In this document: one piece after another, positions 34,309 through 43,185 of the stretch
Layout of the letters: each line of letters opens with the position of its first letter
Position numbering within the stretch: the stretch's first letter is position 1
Assembly (NCBI GenBank): GCA_016788865.1
Contig: JAEUSB010000037.1
Coordinates: 41,029-105,028, forward strand
DNA from: Leptospirales bacterium
GTDB taxonomy: Bacteria > Spirochaetota > Leptospiria > Leptospirales > Leptonemataceae
DNA: 64,000 bases
Reading direction: 5' to 3'
The notes under the pieces: model-generated
Told to the model about the DNA's origin: nothing
What the model saw: only the letters and a program-made list of their open reading frames with translations
Databases searched by the model: none
Translations under genes and position numbers: made by a program

Positions 34309-35472
34309 ATGGCAGAAACTCGCAAAGAATTCGCAATCTACGTCATTACCAAACATGGCGTGGATCTTGCGCGCAAGATTCGCGCCGCCTTGCCGGACGC
34401 TGATTTGTATGTATCTCCCAAGGTAAAGGCCGACGCCCCTCCTGATGCAAAAGATCTTACCCTGCCCATGGGACCAACGCTCTCAAAAACTTTTTCGGAA
34501 TACTATTGCCACATTCACATTATCAGCGTTGGCGCCGTGGTCCGGATGATCAAAGATCTTATGCAGGACAAGAAGAAGGATCCAGCCATCATCTGCGTCG
34601 ATGACGCGGGCAAATTCGCAATCTGCGTACTGTCCGGCCATGTTGGTCGCGGCAATTTCTTCACTGAAAAGATTGCGCAGGCGCTGGGTGCCATTCCTGT
34701 CATCACGACCGCTTCCGATGCCCGCGGCACTTTGACCGTGGATATTCTCGGGCGCGATCTGGGATGGCGCCTGGACGATATGGACCGCAACGTTACACGG
34801 GGTTGCGCAGCAGTAGTAAACGAGACGAACGTCGCATTTGTTCAAGAAGCCGGAGAGCCAGACTTCTGGCCGCTGAACCAGGAATTGCCACCGGGCGTTC
34901 AATACTTCACGAGTCTCGACCAGGTGAAACCGGAAGACTACGAGATTCTCTTGATCGCAACCGATCGAGAGATCAAGGCGTCGCATCCTGCGCACTGGAA
35001 CAACTCGGTCATCTATCGGCCCAGATCCCTGGTACTTGGCCTGGGTTGCGATCGCGACACACCCGCTGAGATCATTGAGCGTGGCGTGCTTTCCTTTCTG
35101 AAAGAGATGAATCTCTCCATCATGGCCGTACATTCAATCGCCTCCATTGATCTTAAAAAAGACGAGCCCGGTCTCCTTGCACTTGCAGCAAAATACAACT
35201 GGCCGTTTACAACCTATTCTCCGGAAATTCTGGACGCAACACCTGGAATTGAAAACCCATCCGAGACAGTTAAGAAACACACTGGTTCCAGGGGTGTCGC
35301 TGAACCCGCAGCCCTCCGAGCGGCAAACGCCGCGCGACTGCTCATGCCCAAGAAATCTTACAAAGAGCCAACCGACGTGCACAACATGACCATGGCAATC
35401 GCGCGCATAGATTTTGGAAAAAGAACCGGCGCGAATGCTGCTGGCAACACTGCCAGAGAGGAAGCAAAATGA
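34309..35472 (+). CDS. cbiG: Cobalt-precorrin-5A hydrolase
   Basis: A 387-residue protein that opens the ring-A delta-lactone and loses C20 as acetaldehyde, the step that marks the oxygen-independent pathway. An N-terminal domain (ISVGAVVRMIKDL, CVLSGHVGRGNFFTEKIAQALG, ITTASDARGTLTVD) is followed by a variable central domain and the C-terminal GLGCDRDTPAEIIERGVLSFL and SIASIDLKKDEPGL blocks. A long tail after KHTGSRGVAEPAAL includes the usual S/G-V-AE-AAL motif. Overlaps cbiH by four bases. Confidence 0.95.
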   Translation: MAETRKEFAIYVITKHGVDLARKIRAALPDADLYVSPKVKADAPPDAKDLTLPMGPTLSKTFSEYYCHIHIISVGAVVRMIKDLMQDKKKDPAIICVDDAGKFAICVLSGHVGRGNFFTEKIAQALGAIPVITTASDARGTLTVDILGRDLGWRLDDMDRNVTRGCAAVVNETNVAFVQEAGEPDFWPLNQELPPGVQYFTSLDQVKPEDYEILLIATDREIKASHPAHWNNSVIYRPRSLVLGLGCDRDTPAEIIERGVLSFLKEMNLSIMAVHSIASIDLKKDEPGLLALAAKYNWPFTTYSPEILDATPGIENPSETVKKHTGSRGVAEPAALRAANAARLLMPKKSYKEPTDVHNMTMAIARIDFGKRTGANAAGNTAREEAK

Positions 35473-36338
35473 GTGATACCAATCATGGAGTTCTAAGTGT
35501 AGTTGGAATTGGTCCGGGAAACGATGAACACATTACACCGGCCGCCCTTCAAGCAATCAAGGAAGCCGAACTCGTAGTGGGCTATTCGACGTATATCAAG
35601 TTGGTCAAGCATCTAATTGAGGGCAAAGAAATCGTTCGGACCGGGATGACGGAAGAGATTGGCCGCGCAAGTGCGGCTGTAGAACAGGCCAGGTCCGGTC
35701 GCAAAGTGGTCCTGGTTTCCTCCGGCGATGCCGGCGTGTACGGAATGTGTGGGCTCGTATTTCAAGTGCTCGGACAGATCGGTTGGAAACGCGGTGATAG
35801 CCCGGAACTGCGAATCATTCCGGGAATTACCGCAATCAATGGCTGCGCCTCGCTTGTGGGCGCGCCTCTGGGACATGACTTCTGCGCTATCTCACTTTCG
35901 GATTTACTAACTCCATGGCCAGCCATCAGGAAGAAGATTGAGGCCGCAGCCAGTGCTGATTTTGTCATTGGACTGTACAATCCGGCGAGCGGGCGCAGGC
36001 AGCGCCAGATCGTGGAGGCGCAGGAGATCATCAGAAAGTATCGCCCGGGAAATACACCCGTTTCCCTTATCAAGAGCGCCTATCGTCGCAAGGAACACAT
36101 TGTTAAAAGCGATCTCGATCATTTTCTGGATTACGAAATCGGTATGCTGACGACAGTGCTCGTTGGGTCGACTCAAACATACTATTTTGAAGATTACATG
36201 GTAACACCGCGCGGATACAACAATAAGTATCTAATGGACGGCACGGTCCTGGACGGCCAGACCCCGGGCAGAAGCCTCGTGCTCGACGAATCCGGAAGGC
36301 CAATAGCGGAAAAAATGGAGCGATCAGGAGAAGCATAA
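35469..36338 (+). CDS. cbiH: Cobalt-factor III (precorrin-3B) C17-methyltransferase
   Basis: A 289-residue tetrapyrrole methylase that adds the C17 methyl and contracts the ring. The N-terminal VVGIGPGNDEHITPAALQAI, GYSTYIKLV, TGMTEEIGRA, SSGDAGVYGMCG and ITAINGCASLVGAPLGHDFC are all CbiH/CobJ blocks. A tail of about 30 residues follows the family core and has no clear motif. Its stop overlaps the next start by one base (TAATG), so the following unknown gene is coupled to it. Confidence 0.95.
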   Translation: MSDTNHGVLSVVGIGPGNDEHITPAALQAIKEAELVVGYSTYIKLVKHLIEGKEIVRTGMTEEIGRASAAVEQARSGRKVVLVSSGDAGVYGMCGLVFQVLGQIGWKRGDSPELRIIPGITAINGCASLVGAPLGHDFCAISLSDLLTPWPAIRKKIEAAASADFVIGLYNPASGRRQRQIVEAQEIIRKYRPGNTPVSLIKSAYRRKEHIVKSDLDHFLDYEIGMLTTVLVGSTQTYYFEDYMVTPRGYNNKYLMDGTVLDGQTPGRSLVLDESGRPIAEKMERSGEA

Positions 36339-36742
36339 TGGGACGAGTGAGTAGACTATCGGGCGCAATTCTCGCGGAAACAGATGGGAATTACTACCTT
36401 ATTGGAGACTTGAAAGAGCCCTGTGATTTTGAAAAGGCTGGATTTGAAAATCCAGGAGAAATCGCGCCGCTGAAAGAGCCATTCAAACGCCTAACAGCCA
36501 GGCGCGCTATTGAGCTAAAGTTGCCCGTTCTAGAAATCGATCTGGAGGGCGAGCCTCTCGCAAAGCTACTCTCCCGCAGCCTCACAATTTCCAGAAATGG
36601 TTCCGTCAGCGAACGGCTCTGGTCTTTGATTCTCGATGCAGAGGAGAACGAGGATGAAGAAACCATTCAGGCCAGCTGGCTGGCGAGTATGCCGGCTGAA
36701 ATTTGGGACGTGGTTCGCGAATCTATCTTAAAGTGCAAATGA
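36338..36742 (+). CDS. Unknown 134-residue protein coupled to cbiH
   Basis: I do not recognise this protein. It is acidic, soluble and lacks a signal peptide. The first half may be beta-rich (GAILAETDGNYYLIGDL), the second half helical with an acidic turn (EENEDEE) and ends in ESILKCK. Position is the main clue: its ATG overlaps the cbiH stop and cbiF follows after 37 bases, in an operon in which nearly every gene is a B12 enzyme. A carrier or partner for labile corrin intermediates, or a partner of CbiH or CbiF, is possible but unproven. Confidence 0.7.
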   Translation: MGRVSRLSGAILAETDGNYYLIGDLKEPCDFEKAGFENPGEIAPLKEPFKRLTARRAIELKLPVLEIDLEGEPLAKLLSRSLTISRNGSVSERLWSLILDAEENEDEETIQASWLASMPAEIWDVVRESILKCK

Positions 36743-36779
36743 CCAAGGCCGGCTTCCTAAAATTGTCCCGGAGTAGAAA

Positions 36780-37559
36780 ATGAAAGTATTCATAATTGGA
36801 GCAGGGCCTGGGGATCCCGAACTGATCACTGTTAAGGGCGCAAGGCTCATTGCTGAGTGTCCAATCGTATTGTACACTGGATCCCTGGTTCCGGCGGAGG
36901 TCTTGCGGGGAGCTTCTAAAGATGCGCGAGTGCTTGACTCATCTGGAATGACGCTGGATCAGATTGTAGAGATTTTAACAGAAGCGCGTGATAAGGACCT
37001 GAACGTTGCGCGCGTGCATACCGGGGATCCATCCATTTTTGGCTCCACGGCCGAGCAAATGCGCAGAATGAACGCACTTGGCATTGAATACGAAATCATT
37101 CCGGGAGTGTCCAGCTTTAGCGGTGCGGCGGCGGCCCTTGGCCGGGAGCTCACTCTGCCCGAACTTTCCCAGACTATTATCATCACAAGGATGGAAGGCC
37201 GCACACCAATGCCCGAGAAAGAGAAGCTTGCCGAACTGGCAAAGCACCAGGCTACACTCGTCCTCTTCTTGAGCATTACCCTGGTTAAACAACTGTGCGC
37301 GGAACTAACGCCAATCTATGGTGCAGATTGTCCAGTTGCTATTGTCCATAAGGCTACTATGCCAGATCAACAGATCCTAATGGGAACGTTAGCCGATATT
37401 GAGGAGAAGTGGAAGGCTTCCAGCATTCGCGCACAGGCAATCATCATTGTTGGACGCGTATTGACTGCGGAGGACTTTGCAGATTCTCGACTTTATGCAG
37501 CCGACTTCTTCCACAAATTCAGAAAGCGTCCGCGTGTGAGTGAAGCAGAGAATGTTTGA
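36780..37559 (+). CDS. cbiF: Cobalt-precorrin-4 C11-methyltransferase
   Basis: A 259-residue tetrapyrrole methylase that adds the C11 methyl. Conserved: IIGAGPGDPELITVKGARLI, YTGSLVP, ARVHTGDPSIFGSTAEQM, IPGVSSFSGAAAALGRELTLPE and the RMEGRTPMPE loop typical of CbiF/CobM. The last clear plus-strand gene of the main run; about 70 bases without a gene follow before the antisense ankyrin gene ends. Confidence 0.96.
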   Translation: MKVFIIGAGPGDPELITVKGARLIAECPIVLYTGSLVPAEVLRGASKDARVLDSSGMTLDQIVEILTEARDKDLNVARVHTGDPSIFGSTAEQMRRMNALGIEYEIIPGVSSFSGAAAALGRELTLPELSQTIIITRMEGRTPMPEKEKLAELAKHQATLVLFLSITLVKQLCAELTPIYGADCPVAIVHKATMPDQQILMGTLADIEEKWKASSIRAQAIIIVGRVLTAEDFADSRLYAADFFHKFRKRPRVSEAENV

Positions 37560-37630
37560 TCAAATTTTAGGTCTCACAGAGACACACCTGCCCATCATTC
37601 ACCTTTGTGGCAATCCGGCAGCCCTCTCGC

Positions 37631-37924
37631 CTATTGCCGCGCCATGGCTGCCTGCAATAATTCTGCAATTTCCTTATACCCGTATTCTTGAGCAAGCTGC
37701 AGCGACCGAGCATTCACGTGTGCTCCGGCCTCAAGAAGTATTCTTACAATCTCCGCATGTCCCTTGTAAGATGCAACGTCAAGCGGCGTCCACCCTCCCT
37801 TCCCGGGCTGGTCTATGTTTTGATTCGTTTCAAGGTGACGGCGCAATCCCTTTGCGTCCCCTTTATTTGCAGCCTGATGTAGTACTCCGTTCTTCAAACA
37901 ACCATAGTCTGGAAGGGCAAGCAT
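37631..37924 (-). CDS. Small ankyrin-repeat protein, antisense inside the B12 operon
   Basis: A 97-residue protein made of about three ankyrin repeats: the best is GGWTPLDVASYKGHAEIVRI with LLEAGAHVNA, flanked by partial repeats at LHQAANKGDAKGLRRHL and LAQEYGYKEIAELLQAA. No signal peptide, so cytoplasmic. The ATG at 37924 shares the tetranucleotide CATG with the SUMT start at 37923, so the two genes start on opposite strands at the same spot. A TTG three codons upstream is possible but would lie inside SUMT. The target protein is unknown. Confidence 0.75.
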   Translation of the reverse strand: MLALPDYGCLKNGVLHQAANKGDAKGLRRHLETNQNIDQPGKGGWTPLDVASYKGHAEIVRILLEAGAHVNARSLQLAQEYGYKEIAELLQAAMARQ

Positions 37925-38756
37925 GACAGGCAATCACTCTTCAGATCGAACAACTGCCGCGCAAGCGGCGTTGCCGGCTGACCAGGCAACAGGGAACTCT
38001 GCAACGGTCTACCTGGTTGGCGCGGGGCCCGGCGATCCCGACCTGCTAACGCGCAAAGCAGCCAGAATTATTGAGCAGGCAGATGTCATCCTCTATGATA
38101 GCTTGATAGGTTCGGAAATTCTGGATCTGGCACGAGCGGATTGCGAAAAGATCTTTGTCGGAAAGCGGAAAGGTAAACACAGTTTTCCGCAATCAGAGAT
38201 CAACCAAATGCTGCTGGCCAGCGCGGGAAAACACAAACTGGTTGTGCGGCTGAAAGGTGGAGATCCTTTCATCTTTGGCCGCGGTGGAGAAGAGATAGAA
38301 TACTTGCGTGCTCACAACATTAAGACAGAAGTAATTCCGGGAATTACAGCTGCCACCGCAGCTTCCGCGCTCTTGCAAGTTCCTCTGACCCATCGCCTTT
38401 ATGGAAAATCGCTCATGCTTTTGTCGGGATACAGCAAAGAAGAATCGGGAGATCATGGTGGCTTTCCTGAACATGACTGGTCATATCTGGCGCACGCAGA
38501 GCTTACTCTGGTTTTCTACATGGGCCAGCATCATCTGGGAAGAATCTGTAGCTCGCTCACCGGTGCCGGAAAATCTGAAACCACGCCTGTGGCCCTGGTT
38601 TCAAATTGCACCCTGCCGGGGCAAACAGTCTTGCTTACAAACCTCAGGGATGCAGACAGCGCCGCGAGCAAGGCAGCGCTCCAGTTTCCTGCGCTCCTAA
38701 TAATTGGAAACGTGCTTGGACTTGTGAATCCGGCGGATCCGTGGTTGCGCAGCTAG
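37923..38756 (+). CDS. cobA: Uroporphyrinogen-III C-methyltransferase (SUMT)
   Basis: A 277-residue enzyme that methylates uroporphyrinogen III at C2 and C7 to precorrin-2, the branch point to sirohaem and B12. YLVGAGPGDPDLLTRKAARI, VILYDSLIG, GKRKGKHSFPQSEIN, LKGGDPFIFGRGGEE and VIPGITAATAASAL are all SUMT blocks. It begins with ~25 extra residues. GGAAGGG lies about six bases before the ATG. It is cut off from cbiF by an antisense gene, so it is either read through from the operon or has its own promoter inside the ankyrin gene. Confidence 0.95.
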   Translation: MTGNHSSDRTTAAQAALPADQATGNSATVYLVGAGPGDPDLLTRKAARIIEQADVILYDSLIGSEILDLARADCEKIFVGKRKGKHSFPQSEINQMLLASAGKHKLVVRLKGGDPFIFGRGGEEIEYLRAHNIKTEVIPGITAATAASALLQVPLTHRLYGKSLMLLSGYSKEESGDHGGFPEHDWSYLAHAELTLVFYMGQHHLGRICSSLTGAGKSETTPVALVSNCTLPGQTVLLTNLRDADSAASKAALQFPALLIIGNVLGLVNPADPWLRS

Positions 38757-38759
38757 GTC

Positions 38760-39371
38760 TCAGCTTTCCAGGAACTTACTCAGCGCGTCCTTTAAGCCCT
38801 GATAGTCCTTGATTGATTCAAACTGCGGGAACTCCGACGCAATTGACTCAGGAGCGTGAAACCAGTACGCGAGATCGGCGTTCTTCAACATCGACAAGTC
38901 ATTGTGCGAGTCTCCGGCAGCCATGACTCGAAATCCGTTTGCTCTTAACCCGCGAATCATTCCGGCCTTGCTATCGGCAGTCCGCAAAGCATAGCCCGTA
39001 ATACGGCCATCCGAATCAATGCGAAGACGATGACAGAATAACGTGGGATTTCCCAGCGCGCGCATGATGGGCTTTCCAAACTGAATAAATGTATCCGAAA
39101 GTAAGACCAGTTCCGTGCGATCGCGGACCCAATCAACAAACTCGCGAGCGCCATCATAGGGCTTCATGTCCTGAAGCATCGAAACGATGGCCGGCATTCT
39201 AAGATTGTGCGCATCAAGGATGGCCAGCCGCCTTTTCATCAACTCGTCATAATCGGCAACCTGGCGGGTGGTCAGGCGAAGGTCGTCGATGCCGCTTTTT
39301 TCAGCGATGTGAATCCATATCTCCGGGATTAGACAGCTCTCCAGGTCCATCGCCAGGAGGCAGGGCTGCAT
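38760..39371 (-). CDS. thrH: ThrH: phosphoserine phosphatase / homoserine phosphotransferase
   Basis: A ~203-residue HAD-family enzyme of the ThrH type, which takes phosphate from phosphoserine and can pass it to homoserine. Motif I is MDLESCLIPEIW (nucleophile Asp), motif II LLSDTFIQF, motif III Lys in DSKAGMI, motif IV AAGDSHNDLSML. Start chosen at 39371 (GGAA six bases upstream); an ATG at 39383 is also possible. Convergent with SUMT, three bases apart. Whether the link to the B12 genes is more than position is unclear. Confidence 0.9.
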   Translation of the reverse strand: MQPCLLAMDLESCLIPEIWIHIAEKSGIDDLRLTTRQVADYDELMKRRLAILDAHNLRMPAIVSMLQDMKPYDGAREFVDWVRDRTELVLLSDTFIQFGKPIMRALGNPTLFCHRLRIDSDGRITGYALRTADSKAGMIRGLRANGFRVMAAGDSHNDLSMLKNADLAYWFHAPESIASEFPQFESIKDYQGLKDALSKFLES

Positions 39372-39513
39372 GCTCGATTCCATGTTTTGTTCACGTCAAC
39401 GATTGGCACCCCTCCGTCATGCGGAAAATCATGGAAGCCTCGTCGAAATCAAGGGAACACCCACCGGGGGATTTGGCTTGACCGGCCCCCCGACAACGGC
39501 GCATAATTGCCGC

Positions 39514-40497
39514 ATGTCGGGCTCCAAGGCCTCATTCAAGCGGTCGGTTCTACTCAGTCTTTTCTGGGTTGGATTGGTGGCAATTGCAGCATCGTGCCAT
39601 CCAACCGACCTTGCAAAGGTTGGAACGGCATCACAACCGCTGGTCATGAAAATCATCCCCGGGCAAAGCGTCCCGGCCAGCGAGAAACTGGCGCAGCTAA
39701 CTCAGAGGCGCCTGGAGAAATACGGTATCGCCGCCCGCGTAACCGTTGCCACCGACGTTCCGGCACTTATCGAGGAACTCGGTGGAGGGAAGACCCACGG
39801 GGCAATCCTGAACACAATGAGCTACGCCGTAGCGCGCAAATGGACCCGGGCACGCCCGCAACTTCGTCTGGTATTTCGATCCGGAAAGAGTGTCTACAGA
39901 GGGAAGATCCTAGCGCGCGCGGACTCAGGTATCAATCAACTGAGCGACCTCGCTGGACGTCGCATAGCCCTCAAAGACAGGTATTCAACAACCGGATTTT
40001 TGTTACCCAGATATCAGTTTCGCCAGAATAAGGTTCAGCCTGGATCAAGCGAATTTCTGGGGACCTACAAAGGTGTCGTGCTCGCAGTTTACAATCGGAC
40101 GTTTGATGCAGGTGCAATCTATTACGACGATCCGGATGGTCTGGGCAAAGCCCGGGATGCGCGAGCCGAGCTGGTTGAACACGTAGACGCCACAACCGTG
40201 TTGAAAGTCATTGCAGATACGGGCGAATTACCCAGTGGCCCCCTGGCACTCGACGATCGTCTAACTGCAACGCTTAAAGACTCCATCGAACGAGCATTGC
40301 AGAGTGCCGTGGCAGAAGATCCGGAATACAGGCAGACACTTGAAAATGCACTGGGTGCGATTGGTTTTGTCAAAGCTGCAGACTCCGACTACGAGGGCTT
40401 GTCTGCCATCATCGCTGGCGCGGGTCTTGAAGAAGAAGACCTGATTGAGAAAGGCTACGTTTTGAAAATACGTGAAGCCTTGCAGCGAATCGAATAG
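39514..40497 (+). CDS. PhnD-like phosph(on)ate-type substrate-binding lipoprotein
   Basis: A ~327-residue periplasmic-binding-protein-fold lipoprotein. Start at 39514 gives a signal with lipobox AIAASC; the frame extends to 39370 but without signal character. The pattern HGAILNTMSYAVAR, SGINQLSDLAGRRIALKDRYSTTGFLLPR and GAIYYDD matches the phosphate/phosphite/phosphonate binding family (PhnD/PhoD-like). No permease or ATPase is next to it. Its last 54 bases are repeated at 46449-46502 beyond the following minus-strand cassette. Confidence 0.85.
   Translation: MSGSKASFKRSVLLSLFWVGLVAIAASCHPTDLAKVGTASQPLVMKIIPGQSVPASEKLAQLTQRRLEKYGIAARVTVATDVPALIEELGGGKTHGAILNTMSYAVARKWTRARPQLRLVFRSGKSVYRGKILARADSGINQLSDLAGRRIALKDRYSTTGFLLPRYQFRQNKVQPGSSEFLGTYKGVVLAVYNRTFDAGAIYYDDPDGLGKARDARAELVEHVDATTVLKVIADTGELPSGPLALDDRLTATLKDSIERALQSAVAEDPEYRQTLENALGAIGFVKAADSDYEGLSAIIAGAGLEEEDLIEKGYVLKIREALQRIE
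40444..40497 (+). repeat. Direct repeat, proximal copy (3' end of PhnD-like gene)
   Basis: 54 bases from ATTGAGAAAGG to the TAG stop. It matches 46449-46502 in the same orientation and without gaps at 42 of 54 positions (my count); AAATACGTGAAGCCTTG is identical in both. This copy is coding (IEKGYVLKIREALQRIE, then stop). Confidence 0.85.
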
Positions 40498-40516
40498 AAT
40501 CAAGTACACGACTTGT

Positions 40517-41587
40517 CTATTCCAAGCGCAGTACACTCCTCCAATCATTGGAGGTGCCGCGAACCCGCCAGATAAAGGCGTCCAGAATGTAATGCGTGGC
40601 TTGCGGCAGGGCCAGCAGCGGCAACAACCAGACTGAGTGCCCGCCTCTTACAGGCGCCAACATCCAGTGAAAAACAGCGAACAGGTTTCGATGTTCGTCC
40701 CAGAGCAATGCGTCCCAAATGCCTTCCTCGGTAAACGCGAGCAAAATCAAAAACCCTGCGAAAGCAGGAATCCAACGGATTGTGAAAGCGCGCTTCAACC
40801 AACCGTCCTCCGTGCTTCTCTCAGCATTCTTTCGTCCGTAGAGCCAGACCAGGGCTATATACGGTATTCCGTGGCTGACGACGTTTGTAATTGTAAATGC
40901 AAGGTCTCCATCATAGTACACGATTCCAAAATACCACGAAACGGCAGTTCCGATGAGAATGGCCTGCTTCGGAATATTGACAATTCCAGACCGGGCAATT
41001 TGGAAAGACTCTTTAACCAAATAGGCTATCATTGAAACAACATAGATTGCCAGTGTCGCATAGTAGAAACCGGGACTATCAAACCTCAGAAAATCCCCGG
41101 CGACGAACCATTGAAAAGCTCGGTCGTGAGTATGCCAGTAGACCAGGGGGAAGATTGCAGCCATGTGGATAGCCACCGTATCTATCCAGGAGGCTTTTTC
41201 TTCGTGCCTTGAGTAAAGACGCATGAAGCCGTACTGCTGTCGAACGAAGTGGAATACAGCAATATATGCGAGAACGCGCCAGAATACCAGGGAACTCTGA
41301 ATCGATGCCAACAACAGGAAAAGAAATCCCAGAACGGGAATTGTAACGAGCATGCGACCGTGTTCTTTTCGCTCCTTTGGATCCAGGTACGTCTTAAATA
41401 GGGTGCTGTAGACGTGTGCAACATCGATACACATGACGAGCACAACCCATTCGACCAGGCTAACTCTACGGATTTCGTTTCCACAAACGGCGACAAATGC
41501 TACGCTTAGAAACGGCGGACCGAGGATCAAAAAGCTCTCCGCTACCGGCGCAAATAACCAGGGACTCCTCGTTCGATTGGCAATCAT
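40517..41587 (-). CDS. Unknown polytopic membrane protein with conserved-looking His residues
   Basis: A 356-residue protein with eight to ten membrane segments, the last gene of the six-gene cassette. Polar residues inside or next to membrane helices include CIDVAHVYS, FHFVRQQYG, VVSHGIPYIALVWLYG and LPQATHYILDAF, a spacing that recalls membrane metalloenzymes such as the Brp/Blh carotene oxygenases; this resemblance is weak. It overlaps the flavin oxidase gene by four bases, so it is made together with it and likely processes the same substrate or carries it through the membrane. Confidence 0.7.
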   Translation of the reverse strand: MIANRTRSPWLFAPVAESFLILGPPFLSVAFVAVCGNEIRRVSLVEWVVLVMCIDVAHVYSTLFKTYLDPKERKEHGRMLVTIPVLGFLFLLLASIQSSLVFWRVLAYIAVFHFVRQQYGFMRLYSRHEEKASWIDTVAIHMAAIFPLVYWHTHDRAFQWFVAGDFLRFDSPGFYYATLAIYVVSMIAYLVKESFQIARSGIVNIPKQAILIGTAVSWYFGIVYYDGDLAFTITNVVSHGIPYIALVWLYGRKNAERSTEDGWLKRAFTIRWIPAFAGFLILLAFTEEGIWDALLWDEHRNLFAVFHWMLAPVRGGHSVWLLPLLALPQATHYILDAFIWRVRGTSNDWRSVLRLE

Positions 41588-43185
41588 AGCAATGCGCGCA
41601 CGCTCATGGCCGCCTTTACACCGCGGTATTGAGCTTCTTCAAAGATTGAAATCCCACTCATATCGGAATTTGCAAACGTGATGCGACCATGCGGCTTCAG
41701 CATAGCCCGCCTGGTTTCCCCCCAGATGAAACCCGGTGTAGGTCTGATCATCCCATGGCCAAACAAACGAATCTCCATTCCCAGAATGTCTCGTGCAATA
41801 TCGGGATGCATTGCGCTCAGGTCATTTATGATAAACTCCTTCCACTCAGAATCAGACCTTGCGGCAGCCATCTTGCGTGCCTGGGATGGTTCTCCTTCAT
41901 CCAGCGGAAGGTAATATGTGATGACAGTTTCTTTTGCAAACAGGTGCGGACTCTGGTGCGTCGCAACCACATATCCAAGCGACTGTGATCCGTACCTTAC
42001 GTTCTCCCATGAGAGGGCAGCTCCGTTCCCCGCGGGCTTTTTCGCCAGACTTATGTTGGCCACCAGCCACGGCGCATAGGTTATGCTTTTCGCTCCATCT
42101 ATCGGCGGCAGATCATTGATCACTCGGGTCGCCGTGAACCGGGGTGCCGCGTAAATTACTTGTTTTGCGTGGATCAAGATCGAGACATCCTTTGAAAAAT
42201 CGTAGACCAACAAACTGACGCGATCCGGGGATTGATTGATTTCAAAAACCACGTGATTCTCTTTAACCTGCCCTCGGCACCTTGATCGAAGCTCGTTCGT
42301 GAGAAAGCCGTTGCCGGCTGGCCACGTCAGCACGGCATCACTTTCCGCGTTTGCGGCCACTCCAGTGCGAGCCGCAAAGTAGTGTACACCTGCCCAGGCC
42401 GATGTCTGGCTCAGCGGCGTTCCATAATCGTCGCGACAACAATAGTTAACGTACCATGTTAACGGCGAGGCGGTGAAGTTGTGATGGCGCATGAACTCCT
42501 CCATACTCAGCCTGTCCAGACCAGTAAACTGCGGGTCCTTCGAGCTATCCTCGATCGGCAAGCCAAACGCCTTCCTTCCATCCCGACCCACAGCAAGTTT
42601 CATTTTGTGCATCATTGCCAGGAACCGCCGGAACTGAAGTCTTTCTGAAGCTTCCAATCGTTTCTCTGGAATCACACCATCCTGCCAGGCGCCGCGAAAC
42701 ATGAGCCTTTCGGCCGGATCATGCACGAGCGCCCATTCGCTGTAGAGAGGTAACCCGCTTGGGTCATATCCTTTGATAACTCCGATTTCTTCAAATAGGC
42801 TGAGCACGAATCGAGCGCTGCCAGGTGGGAGCGGCACATAGTGCGCTCCCCAGGGAAATTCTGAAATATCGTTCTTGCCTGAGCCCGAGTTGCCACCGAT
42901 ACTTTTGCCGAGCTCAAGCAACAAATAGTCCGAATAGCCAGTTCGCGAAAGCCACCAGCCCGCTGAAAGACCAGAAACTCCCCCACCGACAATTGCAATC
43001 GGTATCTCGAGTGTGGAGGTAGGAGCAGGAAAATTTTTCGTGCGCAGGCGATGCCCTCGGGAGGCCGCGGTATCATCCACAAAGGAGGTTGTTTCGCAGC
43101 CAGCTAGGCCCAGCGCGGTCAACGCGCCAAGGAACGAGCGACGTGAAAGTCTATTGGTTGTTCGCACGTCCCCATTCACCTTCAA
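41584..43185 (-). CDS. Tat-exported flavin amine oxidase-like lipoprotein
   Basis: A 533-residue FAD protein. The N-terminus has a twin-arginine signal (SRRSFLGALTALGLAGC), with a lipobox-like end, so it is exported folded and perhaps lipid-anchored. The dinucleotide fold is AIVGGGVSGLSAGWWLSRTG (residues 43-62) followed by LLELGKSIGG. The C-terminus RITFANSDMSGISIFEEAQYRG matches the flavin-contact end of amine oxidases. It overlaps the spermidine-synthase-like gene by 35 bases. A polyamine-oxidase or desaturase role outside the cytoplasm fits the context but is inference. Confidence 0.85.
   Translation of the reverse strand: MKVNGDVRTTNRLSRRSFLGALTALGLAGCETTSFVDDTAASRGHRLRTKNFPAPTSTLEIPIAIVGGGVSGLSAGWWLSRTGYSDYLLLELGKSIGGNSGSGKNDISEFPWGAHYVPLPPGSARFVLSLFEEIGVIKGYDPSGLPLYSEWALVHDPAERLMFRGAWQDGVIPEKRLEASERLQFRRFLAMMHKMKLAVGRDGRKAFGLPIEDSSKDPQFTGLDRLSMEEFMRHHNFTASPLTWYVNYCCRDDYGTPLSQTSAWAGVHYFAARTGVAANAESDAVLTWPAGNGFLTNELRSRCRGQVKENHVVFEINQSPDRVSLLVYDFSKDVSILIHAKQVIYAAPRFTATRVINDLPPIDGAKSITYAPWLVANISLAKKPAGNGAALSWENVRYGSQSLGYVVATHQSPHLFAKETVITYYLPLDEGEPSQARKMAAARSDSEWKEFIINDLSAMHPDIARDILGMEIRLFGHGMIRPTPGFIWGETRRAMLKPHGRITFANSDMSGISIFEEAQYRGVKAAMSVRALL

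Noticed and set aside
37540..37926. 128-residue plus-strand frame between cbiF and SUMT
   Set aside because: The opposite strand encodes clear ankyrin repeats there; the plus frame has no motif.
38760..39371. ThrH as the missing alpha-ribazole phosphatase (CobC)
   Set aside because: Motifs fit the ThrH branch of HAD enzymes well, and known CobC belongs to another fold; position alone is not enough.
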